Shown in pieces: positions 1 to 12,085 of a stretch of 64,000 nucleotides of DNA. The notes beneath the pieces are model-generated. The model worked only from the letters and a program-made list of their open reading frames with translations, made no database searches and had not been told where the DNA came from. This DNA is from Nemophila menziesii (Eukaryota; Streptophyta; Magnoliopsida; Boraginales; Hydrophyllaceae), in contig JARWIR010000008.1 of assembly GCA_029959085.1 (NCBI GenBank), positions 7,006,001 to 7,070,000 on the forward strand, read 5' to 3'. Made by a program: the position numbers and the translations under genes. How positions within the stretch are numbered: the stretch's first letter is position 1; the number at the start of each line of letters is the position of its first letter.

Positions 1-1333
1 GAGATATATGGTAATTAATTAGAGTCCAAGTCAAAGTCTAAGAGCTAAAGGAAAGAGATAAACATGGAAATTGAAGATAAGGAAGTAAAAGCTAAAAATA
101 TGGAAAAGGAAAAGCTGCCTTAAATCTGAATTCCAGCACCTACGACCACAAATCAGCTTATATCTCAAAATTGGTGTGGAATCTGGAGAAACGGTCAAGA
201 GCAAAGTTGGATATCTTTCCGAGACGATGAATTTCGACTACTCATACGCGTCAAACGGATGATTATTGAAGCTTCTAGGACCAAAACAAAAACGGGGCTG
301 ATTCTATGTTTTTGGGCTACGAATTTGAGTTGGGCTAGGAGTCCAATATTTACCTTTTTCTTCAAGAAAACGAATTAGGTCAACCTATACACTATAAATA
401 CAGCCTCTTAACATTAGAAAATCATCCTTGACCAAACCTTAAGGTCAGGAAGAAGCTTACAACAAGAAAAGAAGTCTGGAAGGAGCTGTGCATCAATCAT
501 GTCTTCTTCAACCTTTAATTCTGTAACTCTTTTCTTTTATTTTCTTAGTATCAATTAAATAAATTTAGCTTGAGTTTTAGCATATATGTATGAACTCTGG
601 GTTTGATTGACATCTATCTAATTTGGAAATTCTATGTTTTAAATTGAATTATTGTTTTTATTCTCTGTTTATGTGTTTGGAATTATATTCTGTGTTCTTG
701 TGGACTGCAGCCATATAGAATTACCATCTAGTAGTTAGGTAACCATTGACAATGGTGTTTAATTACATGTTTAGCACATAATTTCTAGTGTACGGTTTAG
801 ATCTGACAAATCGACCTAACTAGATAATCACCACGGTTTAGTGTATTGCTATTTTACCAATTGCAGGAACAGTTTGCTTAGGATTCCTTATTGACACAGG
901 TAAACCCTATTTAAAACTACCTAGCGCAATTGGAACCGATTATTGAAATACTACACAATTCACCCTTACATGTTTAGAACGGCAAAACTAGTGGGGATTA
1001 CATGCTATTTACTCAAGCTAAACTTTCATACTATCTTCTTTTCTTTTATTTATTTTATGTCTTTTAGTTTATTAGTTTAATTTTCCTTTGTTGAAAATCA
1101 AATAAAAATCTATCTTTCTCTTCTTTACCCTTGTGTATTATTATCCTAGCTTTATTATTTGCACTTGAATAATTTGCATAAGTTCTTCTTAACCTTCGTA
1201 GTCCCTGGGGAACAAATTCTACTTATTCATTAAAACTTGCATACGATCTGTATACTTGCAGAACCGTGCTCAGCTTAGGGTGTTTATTTGCACTTATTTT
1301 ATACATCTTTTTATCACACCTTAGGCGACACCA
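1..1333 (+). repeat. Athila-like LTR, right part (window begins inside it)
   Basis: This stretch aligns by eye along its length with the complete LTRs at 45253-46783 and 53468-56417: the same start-of-window block (attaattagagtccaagtca), the same poly-T-rich middle, and the same end (atcacaccttaggcgacacca). Position 1 corresponds to roughly base 190 of those LTRs. No tRNA-Asp primer site follows position 1333, so this is a 3' LTR or a solo LTR rather than a 5' LTR. The left boundary is outside the window. Confidence 0.8.
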
Positions 1334-2968
1334 TAAAAGTATGCTTAATGGGAACATTTATGATCTTCTACAGTCAAACGCAACCCCTAATCAGTTTTAT
1401 TGAAAGCAAATAAAACAAATTACACGTAAAATTGGGATGAGGCAACGAACCCCACCCCAAACTCAGAAATGAGTCGTGTCCCCACGACTCGAAAAGACTC
1501 AAAGCAAATAAACTAATCTACACTAAATGAGAAGGGATAGAAAACGTATCTTAACCAGCGCGAGGCTGGTTATCAGTGTTGCGTCCAGGTTGAGGTTTTG
1601 AATTCTTCTTCATCAAGTTGTAAGGATCATTAATGGTAGCGTTTATCTTGATTAAAGTTTTCTTCATCACCTCGAACTTTTTGTCAAAATTCCCACGTCA
1701 TCATCTCCTCTACGAAAATCTTCCCTTAATACCCAATTTTCTCTCTTCATCATGTTCTTCGTACCTTTTCCAACCTTTATGGTCATTTTTTATGACCCCA
1801 ATCTCAAAGCTTCAAGAACTCTCAAAATTTTTGGATTATATTTGTGATTTTGGTGTTCTTGAAGGTGTATGGCTATGAATTATGGTGTATTCTAAGCTGG
1901 GTCATAAATATTTCAAGGTTTGGGAAAGGTTTAATGGATAAACTTTAAAGTTTGGTGAAAGAAAAATTGGGATTAAAGTATGAATTCTTTGGTGTTTTGG
2001 GAAGATTTATGATATATTGTGTGTTTGGATGATGTTTAGAGAGAAGGATTGGTGATATTTTGGTGTTTTGATGATGGAATTTGAGTGTTTTTGGAGCTTT
2101 GGTTTGTCATCAATGGTGTTTCATGTGTTGGAGGCCAAAGGAGAGAAAAAAATTAGGTTTTCTTAAGCTTTAGGTCAATTTTCGCCAACGGAAACCGGGT
2201 TCCCGCATTTTCGAAACCGGGTACCCGGGTTTTTCAAACGCAATGACCTTGCGTCTATGGCCACGCAATTGTCAGAGAGTTGGCTTTTGAAACAGGTTGG
2301 CTATTCGCGCGCTAATTGCCAACTCGCTAGAAGCAAGGGGTTGCGTATTCGCGTAAAAAAATTTCATCTTACTTTTTCGATTTTTCCTTGCCTACACCTT
2401 GGATTCTCGAGAAATTTATACTCATTTTTATTTGAAATCATGCTCCCGATCCATTTGACTACTTATATTTTCCATTGGAGTTACCATTTTTTCTCAAAAT
2501 TCTATTTTTTTCTTCATTTCGCACCACAAACTGCGTCTCTCTTTACACATAGGTCAGAAACTTTTAGCTGTTCATGCAAACTTTTTGGCTTCAACATTGG
2601 ATAGAGCTCGAAATGTTATGCGGTTTAGGCTCAAGAAAAAGTTAATTCCGACCTCCGAGCGTCAAGTTATGATCTTCCGAAGTTACTGATAACCGGGGTA
2701 CAACACCCAAAACGGATTCCGGTTTCTAGCAACCGGGTTCCCGGTTTCTACTGTATTGTAACCCAAAATTTTCATTCTTTTTCGCGCTACCTACCCCAAA
2801 CTCAAGACCTTTACTCCTGTAATCATAAAAAACACCAACCTTTCTCATTTCTTAAAAATAAACACTAAATAAATAACCATTACTCTAATTTACACTAAGA
2901 ATTTAAAGACATGAAAGCAATTTAAAACTTGGGTTGTCTCCCAAGAAGCATTTTTGTTTATTACGCCT

Positions 2969-3988
2969 TTAAGTTCGACGCGTTACCTTCCATGAAGATG
3001 GTATTGATGCCCTTGCGGTTCTTCTTCGCTTAAACTCGCCTCTTCCTTGATGTGAAATCTTTAGAACCTTCCCCCTTAGAATATTATTTAATCGATCTCT
3101 GAAAGGAGATGGGTAAGTACTTCGTTTCACCTTCTTACTTTCACGACGAAACTCACTTTCCACCACATTAGAGTAGATAACCGTTCTCAACGGTATAAGA
3201 TCATTTTTATTCCTTGTTTCAATCTCAGATTCATATTTAAAATATGGTGGGTAGGTGCTCCTCTTTGCCGCTGTGCTCTCGCGGTGTGGCACCTTGCTTG
3301 TGTAGCACATGTTAATCATTTGTGGTAGTGGAGGTGATTCTTTAGCTCTATTTTCATTCAAGATTCGTAATCAGTATGGGTGAACTTGTTGTGGTGGAGA
3401 TTCAACTTCTATTTTATTGTGAACCTTTATTTCTTCAATTGACCCCTCAACCATTTCATATTCATCTTCGCTTTCAACCCAATCTTCCACTATTACCTCA
3501 TAATATTGTTTCTTTTGATTTTCTATAACCTCGATCACCACCTCTTCTTGTTTGAGTTCTATATCTTGATCATGTGTATACACCTTAGGAATAGTAATCT
3601 CTATTTCAATTTATAAGATTTTCGTTGTTACTCCTCCTTCCACCATGCTAACAAGGTCTTCAACCACATGGTGGTCTCTATTTATACTTAGCACGGTGGT
3701 TTTATCACTATCAATAATATCTTCTTTCAACACCTCCTCCTCAACTGTTTTTCCATTTTGAGTAACAATTTCATCTAGCATATTTTGCATTCTTTTCAAG
3801 CTGGAATTAGTTTCCTCTATTGACTCAAGCCTTTGTTCATATAAGCGCACGAGTTCTTTTAGTGATCTATCTAATTCAGAACTTTGTGGTGAAGGTGGAG
3901 GTTGTTGCATGTTTTCAACCCAGTGGTTGTTCCATTCATGCTCGTGTTGATAGTGATATGATAGTTGTTGTTGATTGTCTCGATCCAT
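2969..3988 (-). pseudogene. Broken ORF of the reduced Athila-like element (Q-rich, coiled-coil, acidic)
   Basis: Three open stretches (3988-3611, 3583-3371, 3361-2969) lie in one minus-strand frame, separated by an ochre stop at 3611 and a TGA at 3371, so they look like one ORF of about 340 codons with two nonsense changes. The start is Gln/His-rich (MDRDNQQQLSYHYQHEHEW). A helix-forming segment (LKELVRLYEQRLESIEETNS) follows, then a very acidic segment, and the end is basic. Its position between primer site and the gggagacaaccc block is where gag-pol sits in full Athila elements. The glutamine-rich head and coiled-coil resemble the gag C-terminal region of the + element at 48200-48420, but I see no gag core or zinc knuckle. 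Function is not known; a shortened gag derivative is an inference. Confidence 0.5.
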
Positions 3989-4252
3989 TGATTATTCCAT
4001 CTTTACTCTTGCGGGTATTGATAAGGTTGTTGGTAAGAATTAATACCCCATTGTTGTTGTCCCGAAGAGCCTTCCAAATAGTCAAATAGACCGTGATTTG
4101 GGTAATGTCCTCTATACATCTTTAATTGAATATCTTGATCATTACCTGAATGAAAGAACCTGAAAAGAAAACAAAACAAAAACAAAGCGTAAAACTGAAT
4201 ATAAAAATGCAATTATACACTAAAGGATAAACACCAGGGTCACACGCTACCG

Positions 4253-4270
4253 TCCCTGGCAGCGGCGCCA
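4253..4270 (-). other. Primer-binding site, tRNA-Asp type
   Basis: The minus strand reads tggcgccgctgccaggga, six bases inside the LTR end at 4277. It matches the 3' end complement of plant tRNA-Asp used by Athila-type elements, and is nearly identical to the site at 46790 of the + element. Confidence 0.8.
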
Positions 4271-4352
4271 AAAACTTGGTGGTCCCTTGTGTGTTCTAAA
4301 AAATAATGCAATAAGGAAAATAGAACCACAACAAGTGTATAGTTGTCCCAAG

Positions 4353-5956
4353 TGAAAGTCCTAGAGGGGGGTGAATAGGATTACTAATAAGATTAATGCC
4401 TAATTAAAAATCTTTTGGACAATAATAAGTTTAAGAGAAAAACTTCTAAGACAACTAATATATCAAACACTCATGGGATCATGCAAAGGATAAGTTAGAG
4501 GTTCGATATATAAGTTAAACAAGTAAATCGATTATCTATTCTCTTACTAACTTAGAAGACCAAAGTTTGATTAGCTAGAAAAACATAATCACGATATTCA
4601 TACTAGTAAGCATGTAATCAAAACTAAATAGTCATGAATTAGATAATCCTAAAAGACAATATTATCAAACTATTCATATAAGCATTTTATCAAGTAAAAC
4701 GAGTTTCTAATCTCTAACTACTCTAGATGACAATATGTTAGATAAAACTAAATAATCTATATCACAATATTCATACTAGGGATAGAAAGATACACATGAT
4801 TTATAGTGGTTCGGTTTCCCTACATCCACTACCTAAGGAAGCCTCCTTAGGATTTCAAGCTTTTCACTAAGCTCCCGTGTCTCTCTTAACCGGGTCGAGA
4901 ACACAATAACCCTTACAACCTCTTCGATAACACGAAGGACAAACACTTGTGTTATCGCAACACAAGGACAACCTCTTCGTAACCACGAAGGAAACTCTTG
5001 TGTAATCACAACACAAGGACACCGAGTATACTCCCGATACTCAAATTCTCTCTTAATCTATCTATTACAAGAACTAGACTTAAGAGGATAAATACAAAGT
5101 GTTTAAGGGGTGAAACTACTTTGCTAATGAACTCCTAAAGAGATGATATAACTATAAGCTTAAAACTTCTCTTGAGTTGATAATAACTTTGAAGCTCCTT
5201 GGATTAACTCCTTAATTGAGTGGATATGACAATTATAGCTCTTGACACCTTCTTGGATGATAACAATTAAGCCCCTAAGTGTATATGGGTTGAAGGTGTA
5301 GTTGTAGCCTTGAAAGACCTTCAATTTATAGCTGCAAAATGCTCCCAACGGTCATAAGACTTGTCTCCAACGGATATATTAATATCCCCAACGGATCTAT
5401 TCCTTTTGTCTTCATTTTGCTGCAGGAAACCCTAATCTGCGGTGCACCGCGGGGTTGGTGAGGTGCACCGCGGGGTTGGTGAGGTGCACCGCTGGATTGG
5501 TGAGGTGCACCGCGCCAAGCTTGCTAAATTCACTTGCTCTCTGACGGGCTAGCCCCCTGGTCCGTGCCCTGGTCCGCACATCTGCGGTGTACCGTGCCCA
5601 TAGTGCGGTGTACCGCACCAAAGGTCTAAAACACCTTTTAATGAGTATATCTTTCACTACGATGCTCGGATCAGAAAACCTTCTTCACGAGAATTGTTGG
5701 AAACATCATTCTAAGAAACTTTGTAGTTGATCACTAAAGCTAATTCTCAATGTACACAAAGATAAGGTTAAAAGTATTTGTATGAGAATTAGTTTCATAA
5801 GATATAACAATAAAGCTTTGATCTAATTGATAAAGATGTGATTTTTGATGAATTAGAGTGCAAGATAGAATATGTATAACAAGAGTAATTAGCACACTAA
5901 ACACAAGAGGATTTGTCACATTAAAACAACCTATTAAGGGAGGCTATATGCCAACA
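4353..5956 (-). repeat. 3' LTR of the SIRE-like element
   Basis: It is 1604 bp. Compared with the 5' LTR it lacks about 41 bp (the 8637-8677 segment), a deletion between two short tag repeats, and it carries one fewer copy of the 21-bp minisatellite. The solo LTR at 54294 keeps the 41-bp segment, so the loss is derived here. Confidence 0.92.
5441..5516. repeat. 21-bp minisatellite in the SIRE-like 3' LTR
   Basis: The unit is ggtgcaccgcggggttggtga, with three full copies and a 13-bp partial copy. It is followed by further GCGGTGTACCGC palindromes at about 5582-5616. The 5' LTR has four full copies and the solo LTR at 54294 about one. Confidence 0.9.
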
Positions 5957-5970
5957 ATCTCCCCCTTTTT
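5957..5970 (-). other. Polypurine tract of the SIRE-like element
   Basis: The minus strand reads aaaaagggggagat directly against the LTR start TGTTGG. It primes plus-strand synthesis in LTR elements. Confidence 0.85.
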
Positions 5971-8190
5971 GATGATGACAAATCCTTCACTAAAACACCT
6001 TAGGAAAGATATGAAAGTTTAAGCTCTAATGCAATTAAGCTCCCCCTCACAATAAGCATTTAAGTAAAAATGAATATAAGATATAAAATGCATTTGTGAG
6101 TATTAAAAAGTGCAATTTTGAAAGTTTTAGTGCACATATTTCTCCCCCTTTGTCTTCATCAAAAAGACGGGATAATAAAAATAATATCAAGCAACTAAAC
6201 ATAGAAGAGCAAGAACTCAAGTGAATAGATTTTAAACAATGATAAAAAGAGTCCAAGAGTTTAAAGCAATTAAAACATTTTAACAAAATGAAATGCACAA
6301 GGATTAGTAAAGCATGAATCAATATGAAATAATGAGATAAGGGATAGAGACATTTTACCAACTTCTTGATTGAAAGATTTTCATCTTTATAAGCTTTCTA
6401 ACAACACAAACGATTAGTGCAATTATAAGATAAACGAGTAGTGCAAACGATTAACCAAGCATTTGAGTTTTTAAAGATAATTTAAGAAAAACTCCCCCTC
6501 ACAAAATGCATAGAAAGTTTGTTTCAATTTTGAAAAAGTTTGACCAATAATTTCTCCCCTTTTTACCAATAAGAATATTTGAACCGATTTTAAGAGATCA
6601 AGGGGTAAAATTTTAATCTTTGAAAAGTATAGGGGTCAATATGCATTTTTCAAAAGTTTAGGGACTAAATGCAATTTTGAAAAATTTCAAGGACCTAAGT
6701 ATAACTTTCTCAAGACAATAGGGACCTAGGTGTAATTTTCAAGCATAAGAAAGCTAAATGCAACTTGTTCAAACTATAGGGACCTCAAATCAATATTTTC
6801 CAACCTATAGGGATCACAATGCAATATTTGAATAAGAACAAGGACTAAGAGTGCAATAACACCTATATCATCAAGAATATTGTTAGCAACATTAACACAA
6901 CAATATAAAATTCGAAATAAATAATTTAAGCAACTCAAAAACCAAAAATCCAAATTTAGAACTTAGCAAACGAAATAGAGCAATCACAAGATATAGAAAA
7001 TAGGCAATTTGCATAAACACCCGAAACTAATACGAAAACTCCCCAATAGTTTAGAAATATTTAAAAACTACTAAAAACGCTTTTGTTTTGAAAAGATACA
7101 ACAAGAAAAACCCGAAAACAAATAAAACGATTTATTTCACAAATACCCCTATATATTCTAAAAAATACGAAAAGACCCAAAATCAAAGTTAAGCAATTTT
7201 AAGTATGAAAAGGTCAAGTCATACAAGATTTTTGCACAATAGGGAATAAACCATATAAGCACATAATGAAGCACAACATATAGATAGTAAGGCTAAACAA
7301 TTTCATGCAAATGAGTTAATGACCAATAATGGATTAACTTCCCATAATTCTATGCATAAAAACAATTTTGAAATGCTATGGGAAATTCAAAAGATTATCG
7401 GAAAAATATTTTGAAAAGCAATTTCTTTAAAACTCACCCTTACTAAAAGACGTATGAAAATGCAAATTTGTGTTCAAAGATAAATAAAGATTTGAAAGTG
7501 AAAACTAGTATCTTTGATCTTTCTTCCCTTTTTGTCAACGATAAAAAGAATCAATAGGCACTTTTGAGAGATATAAAAACTAGAAAGAGTAAAAAGTGCA
7601 TTTTATAATCGTTGAGGGACTAAAAAGCAATTTCACAAAGTAGGGACTAAAAATGCAATTTTTCAAATATATGAACTAAAATGGCAAATTTTACATGTGA
7701 AAGATTATGAAGTTCAAACTATGACACTTTGGAGAATTTAATAACTATGAGGGGTCAAAGTGCAATTTTGAAAATTTTGGGGACTAAAATGCAATTACCA
7801 AAATTCTAAGAGATAAAGTGCAATAACATGATTCAAGAGATTTTGATGCAATATCATTTATAACATTGAAACAATGATTAGTAACACAAGATAATATCCA
7901 AGGATAAAACATGATAAACACAACTAATCAAATCAAAACCAAATCATAATTATAAACACAAGCCATAAGGAGGAACGCGAAAATATATACGAGATAAAGA
8001 AAAGAAATCACCGGATTTTCCTTTTTCGAGATTTGAGTGTTCTTTCGTATATTAATTCTTCCATTTGTTTCCTCCAAGCAAAGTAACGATCACCTACAAA
8101 GAAATGGAGGTTGTGTAGAAAACAACTCTTCCAAAAGATTAAATTCCAAATCGTTTACTCTACTAACGGTTAAGCTATTCACATAGAGTT
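5971..8190 (-). mobile_element. Non-coding interior of the SIRE-like element
   Basis: No domain-like ORF is present; the open frame at 6047-6361 on the minus strand has low complexity and no retroelement motifs. Two clusters (about 6590-6870 and 7610-7830) hold degenerate copies, spaced roughly 30-40 bp apart, of a phrase like agggactaaaatgcaatttt. The first 40 bp on the left read as the usual SIRE tail (gatgatgacaaatcc). Confidence 0.7.
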
Positions 8191-8204
8191 AGGCTCTGAT
8201 ACCA
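8191..8204 (-). other. Primer-binding site, initiator-Met tRNA type
   Basis: The minus strand reads tggtatcagagcct, two bases inside the 5' LTR end at 8207. This is the standard complement of the plant initiator tRNA-Met 3' end. Confidence 0.88.
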
Positions 8205-8206
8205 AT

Positions 8207-9875
8207 TGAAAGTCCTAGAGGGGGGGGTGAATAGGATTACTAATAAGATTAATGCCTAATTAAAAATCTTTTGGACAATAATAAGTTTAAGAGAAAAACT
8301 TCTAAGACAACTAATATATCAAACACTCATGGGATCATGCAAAGGATAAGTTAGAGGTTCGATATATAAGTTAAACAAGTAAATCGATTATCTATTCTCT
8401 TACTAACTTAGAAGACCAAAGTTTGATTAGCTAGAAAAACATAATCACGATATTCATACTAGTAAGCATGTAATCAAAACTAAATAGTCATGAATTAGAT
8501 AATCCTAAAAGACAATATTATCAAACTATTCATATAAGCATTTTATCAAGTAAAACGAGTTTCTAATCTCTAACTACTCTAGATGACAATATGTTAGATA
8601 AAACTAAATAATCTATATCACAATATTCATACTAGCATATTATCAAACATATAAAGTGCGGAAAGTAAATAGAGTAGGGATAGAAAGATACACACGATTT
8701 ATAGTGGTTCGGTTTCCCTACATCCACTACCTAAGGAAGCCTCCTTAGGATTTCAAGCTTTTCACTAAGCTCCCGTGTCTCTCTTAACCGGGTCGAGAAC
8801 ACAATAACCCTTACAACCTCTTCGATAACACGAAGGACAAACACTTGTGTTATCGCAACACAAGGACAACCTCTTCGTAACCACGAAGGAAACTCTTGTG
8901 TAATCACAACACAAGGACACCGAGTATACTCCCGATACTCAAATTCTCTTTTAATCTATCTATTACAAGAACTAGACTTAAGAGGATAAATACAAAGTGT
9001 TTAAGGGGTGAAACTACTTTGCTAATGAACTCCTAAAGAGATGATATAACTATAAGCTTAAAACTTCTCTTGAGTTGATAATAACTTTGAAGCTCCTTGG
9101 ATTAACTCCTTAATTGAGTGGATATGACAATTATAGCTCTTGACACCTTCTTGGATGATAACAATTAAGCCCCTAAGTGTATATGGGTTGAAGGTGTAGT
9201 TGTAGCCTTGAAAGACCTTCAATTTATAGCTGCAAAATGCTCCCAACGGTCATAAGACTTGTCTCCAACGGATATATTAATATCCCCAACGGATCTATTC
9301 CTTTTGTCTTCATTTTGCTGCAGGAAACCCTAATCTACGGTGCACCGTGGGGTTGGTGAGGTGCACCGCGGGGTTGGTGAGGTGCACCGCGGGGTTGGTG
9401 AGGTGCACCGCGGGATTGGTGAGGTGCACCGCGCCAAGCTTGCTAAATTCACTTGCTCTCTGACGGGCTAGCCCCCTGGTCCGTGCCCTGGTCCGCACAT
9501 CTGCGGTGTACCGTGCCCATAGTGCGGTGTACCGCACCAAAGGTCTAAAACACCTTTTAATGAGTATATCTTTCACTACGATGCTCGGATCAGAAAACCT
9601 TCTTCACGAGAATTGTTGGAAACATCATTCTAAGAAACTTTGTAGTTGATCACTAAAGCTAATTCTCAATGTACACAAAGTTAAGGTTAAAAGTATTTGT
9701 ATGAGAATTAGTTTCATAAGATATAACAATAAAGCTTTGATCTAAATGATAAAGATGTGATTTTTGATGAATTAGAGTGCAAGATAGAATATGTATAACA
9801 AGAGTAATTAGCACACTAAACACAAGAGGATTTGTCACATTAAAACAACCTATTAAGGGAGGCTATATGCCAACA
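8207..9875 (-). repeat. 5' LTR of the SIRE-like element
   Basis: It is 1669 bp, TG...CA on the minus strand, and carries four full copies plus a partial copy of a 21-bp GC-rich minisatellite (9339-9435). The minus-strand ORFs at 9058-9246 and 9310-9576 repeat those at 5160-5348 and 5412-5657 only because the LTR is duplicated; the second simply translates the minisatellite. Confidence 0.92.
9339..9435. repeat. 21-bp minisatellite in the SIRE-like 5' LTR
   Basis: This is the same unit as at 5441-5516, with four full copies plus a 13-bp partial copy. The one-copy difference from the other LTR is an expansion or contraction since insertion. Confidence 0.9.
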
Positions 9876-11913
9876 CCAAGTAATATATGTGATAAACAGA
9901 TTCGTTCTCAGGGACGGATTGGTTGACTCTAATGCTTATCAAATAGTGAATAATTGCACGTAAAAGCAAATAAATGATTTTAAGATTGGTTGTTTGTTTT
10001 TCTATAACGAAGACAATTATTTAAAAGACTAAAATAATGTAAATATTATGCTAGACGCAAGAAAATAAAATAGCTAGACGCAAGGTATGAAAGGTAGTAC
10101 TTGAATAACGCTAGGATTTCACCTAAATCTATTCATTCCATCTATTGTTTAAGGGACGAATTGGTAAATAATAATGGTCGGGATTCGGGATTCTACTTAC
10201 CCCCGTCAGGGTGGACTAAGGAGCTATTCTTAGGTGCTACAAACCCCGTCAGGGTGAATATAGTCCACCTTCGAATGACTAAGTTCTAATTACCCAATTG
10301 GACATAGGATTAATTAAGCCTGTCAAGGTCAAATAATTTCTATCCTACATTCATTAATTATTTCCGTACCTAGACCCTCCGTCAAGGTGATCCATTAACC
10401 ACTAAATGGAATAGCCTAGTTACTAAGTCCCATTACAGATTAGATACTTCAATAATAGTCAATAAATGTAAATTAATGAAAAATACTAATTACCCAATTC
10501 GATTTCAATTACAATAATCCCAAATCCAAAAACATGAAATGAAATAAATTGGGGCTTAACCCATTAATGCGTTCTCACGTACTGTATGAATTTAGCTCAT
10601 AATTGTAAAAACTAAGAAAATAAAAGTAAAAGAATTCATGTTTACAAATTACAGAAATAAAAGATAGAACCTAATTAGGAATTGAGTTTGGCTGTGATTT
10701 GGAGAAAATGACTTTCTCCAGCTCCTAGCTTTCTCCTTTTCCTTGCTTCCGACTTTCTCTCTGGACACTCTCTTTTAAGGATGATTTAAATTGAAGAATA
10801 AAATGAGAGGTCCTGAATTATGAGGTCTAACGGCCTATTTATAGTGCTAAAATCGGACTAGGGCTTTACTTAGGTTAATTAGTCAAATATTAAAAAGCCC
10901 AAGTCCATAATTGAAGTCTAAATCCCGTAACTGCGGCACACCCTTCACTAAAATAGGTGTAACTTGCTCATTTCAACTCGGAACCATTCAACTTGCTAAA
11001 TCTTCATAACTCAATAAGGAATCTAATCTCTTCACAACTCAGCTACTGAATCCTCGTTTAAATGGCTCAAAATCATCAATCTTCAGCAGCCTTCCAGATT
11101 TGCAGTTTCCTAAATCAACTCTTTGGAATATTTCTTCACGCCTTTGACTTCCTTACACGATCTATGACTTTAATCCACAATTCCCCTCCTTGCTAGTATT
11201 CCAAATCTACAAACTTTTCACTAAAAACAAACCATATTACGCGCAAAAGTTTAATAAATCAAAAATACTAATTTCCAAGGAGTGAAAATGAAATATAGCA
11301 AATAATCATTAAAAATTTATCATATTAGTCAATAATTCACCTAATTTGATGTCTCCTAAGGGTATAAATATAGAACAAAAAGCGAGACATCAACACTTAA
11401 ATAACATATTTCACTTATTGATTTATTTGCTAAAAATGAAATAGCAATATTTTGTAATCACTTATTGGGTTGATGGAATATATTATTTAATAGTAATAAC
11501 AATTAAATAGCAATATATTGTTTAATAGTTGAGCAAGTGTAGAAGGAAATAAGAACAATTAAATAGCAATATTATGTAATCAATATTCTGTAATCATTTG
11601 ATAACAAAAGTATTGAGCATCAACAAAATAAGAACAAGAAAAGTTAAGCACGCGTAGAAGGAAGAAAAAAAAAACAGTAAAATAATTTACCAGGTCAACA
11701 CTTCTCATCTACCTGGTCATATGAAGTTGATTCTTGTTCATTAGCTCAACCTGTAAATATGAAGTTGAGCATTTAACAATACCAAGTTCATTTGCTAAAA
11801 ATACCCTTTCTAGAAATCCATTTCTTTTGTACCCCACCAGCAACATATTTCTCAGTCCAGATCTTCATGCCTAAAAAAGTCTTCAACAAAGTAAAGTACT
11901 GAGTTCCTGAGCA

Positions 11914-12085
11914 GCCATGAACGCATTTTCGTGCTCGACTCCGGCCAGATCTCGCCATGGACGGCTCTTCACATGGCTCGACAGAAATTAGAGAAGAAGA
12001 CATAGCCATGAACGTATTTTCGTACTCGACTCTGGCCAGATCTCGCCATGGACGGCTCTTTATATAGCTTGAAATAAACCGCATC
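11914..12085. repeat. 91-bp imperfect tandem duplication
   Basis: The phrase beginning gccatgaacgcattttcgtg at 11914 recurs at 12005 with few changes, including the shared gccagatctcgccatggacg. The second copy loses similarity near 12085. Confidence 0.8.

Larger units (their letters stand above)
1334..4276 (-). mobile_element. Internal region of a reduced, non-autonomous Athila-like element (minus strand)
   Basis: Read on the minus strand, this begins with a tRNA-Asp-type primer site just inside the LTR at 4277. It continues with a short broken ORF (3988-2969) and then the Athila block containing ggtaacgcg and a gggagacaaccc-like motif (about 2930-2990). Next is a non-coding stretch with repeated aaaccgggttcccg-type motifs (2200-2240 and 2690-2750). 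At 1440-1510 lies the block whose minus-strand reading (gagtcgtggggacacgactc) matches 51970-52000 of the + element. No reverse transcriptase, RNase H or integrase is present. Its 3' LTR is missing; the left side abuts an LTR of opposite orientation. Confidence 0.7.
4353..9875 (-). mobile_element. Complete non-autonomous SIRE/Maximus-like Ty1 LTR element (minus strand)
   Basis: The element has two nearly identical LTRs (4353-5956 and 8207-9875), each TG...CA on the minus strand. It has an initiator-Met tRNA primer site (8191-8204), a polypurine tract (5957-5970) and an exact 5-bp target-site duplication ccaag at 4348-4352 and 9876-9880. The minus-strand junction aaaaagggggagat-TGTTGG, preceded by tttgtcatcatc, is the hallmark of the SIRE/Maximus lineage of Ty1/copia. 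The 2.25-kb interior has no recognisable gag, protease, integrase, reverse transcriptase or RNase H, so it is a LARD-like element that must be mobilised in trans. I could see only about seven substitutions between the LTRs, which suggests a recent insertion. Confidence 0.92.
4277..11392 (-). repeat. 5' LTR (minus strand) of the reduced Athila-like element, split by a nested element
   Basis: The LTR consists of 4277-4352 plus 9876/9881-11392, about 1.59 kb once the insertion is removed. On the minus strand it starts TGATGTCTCGC (plus end at 11392) and ends ...CACCA at 4277, next to the primer site. Joining the flanks across the nested element leaves one copy of ccaag. Related minus-strand LTR sequence occurs at 28890-29762 and at 44600-57238; shared marks are the cgcaagaaa block and the repeated ccccgtcagggt motifs (for example 10201-10260). 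The open reading frame at 10101-10289 lies within it and I do not treat it as a gene. Confidence 0.8.

Noticed and set aside
5441..5516. Short regularly repeated units, considered as a CRISPR-like array
   Set aside because: The units are contiguous 21-bp repeats without spacers, in an LTR of a plant nuclear element.
5160..5657. Minus-strand ORFs repeated at 9058-9576
   Set aside because: They are duplicated only because they lie in the two LTRs of one element; the second translates a GC-rich minisatellite.
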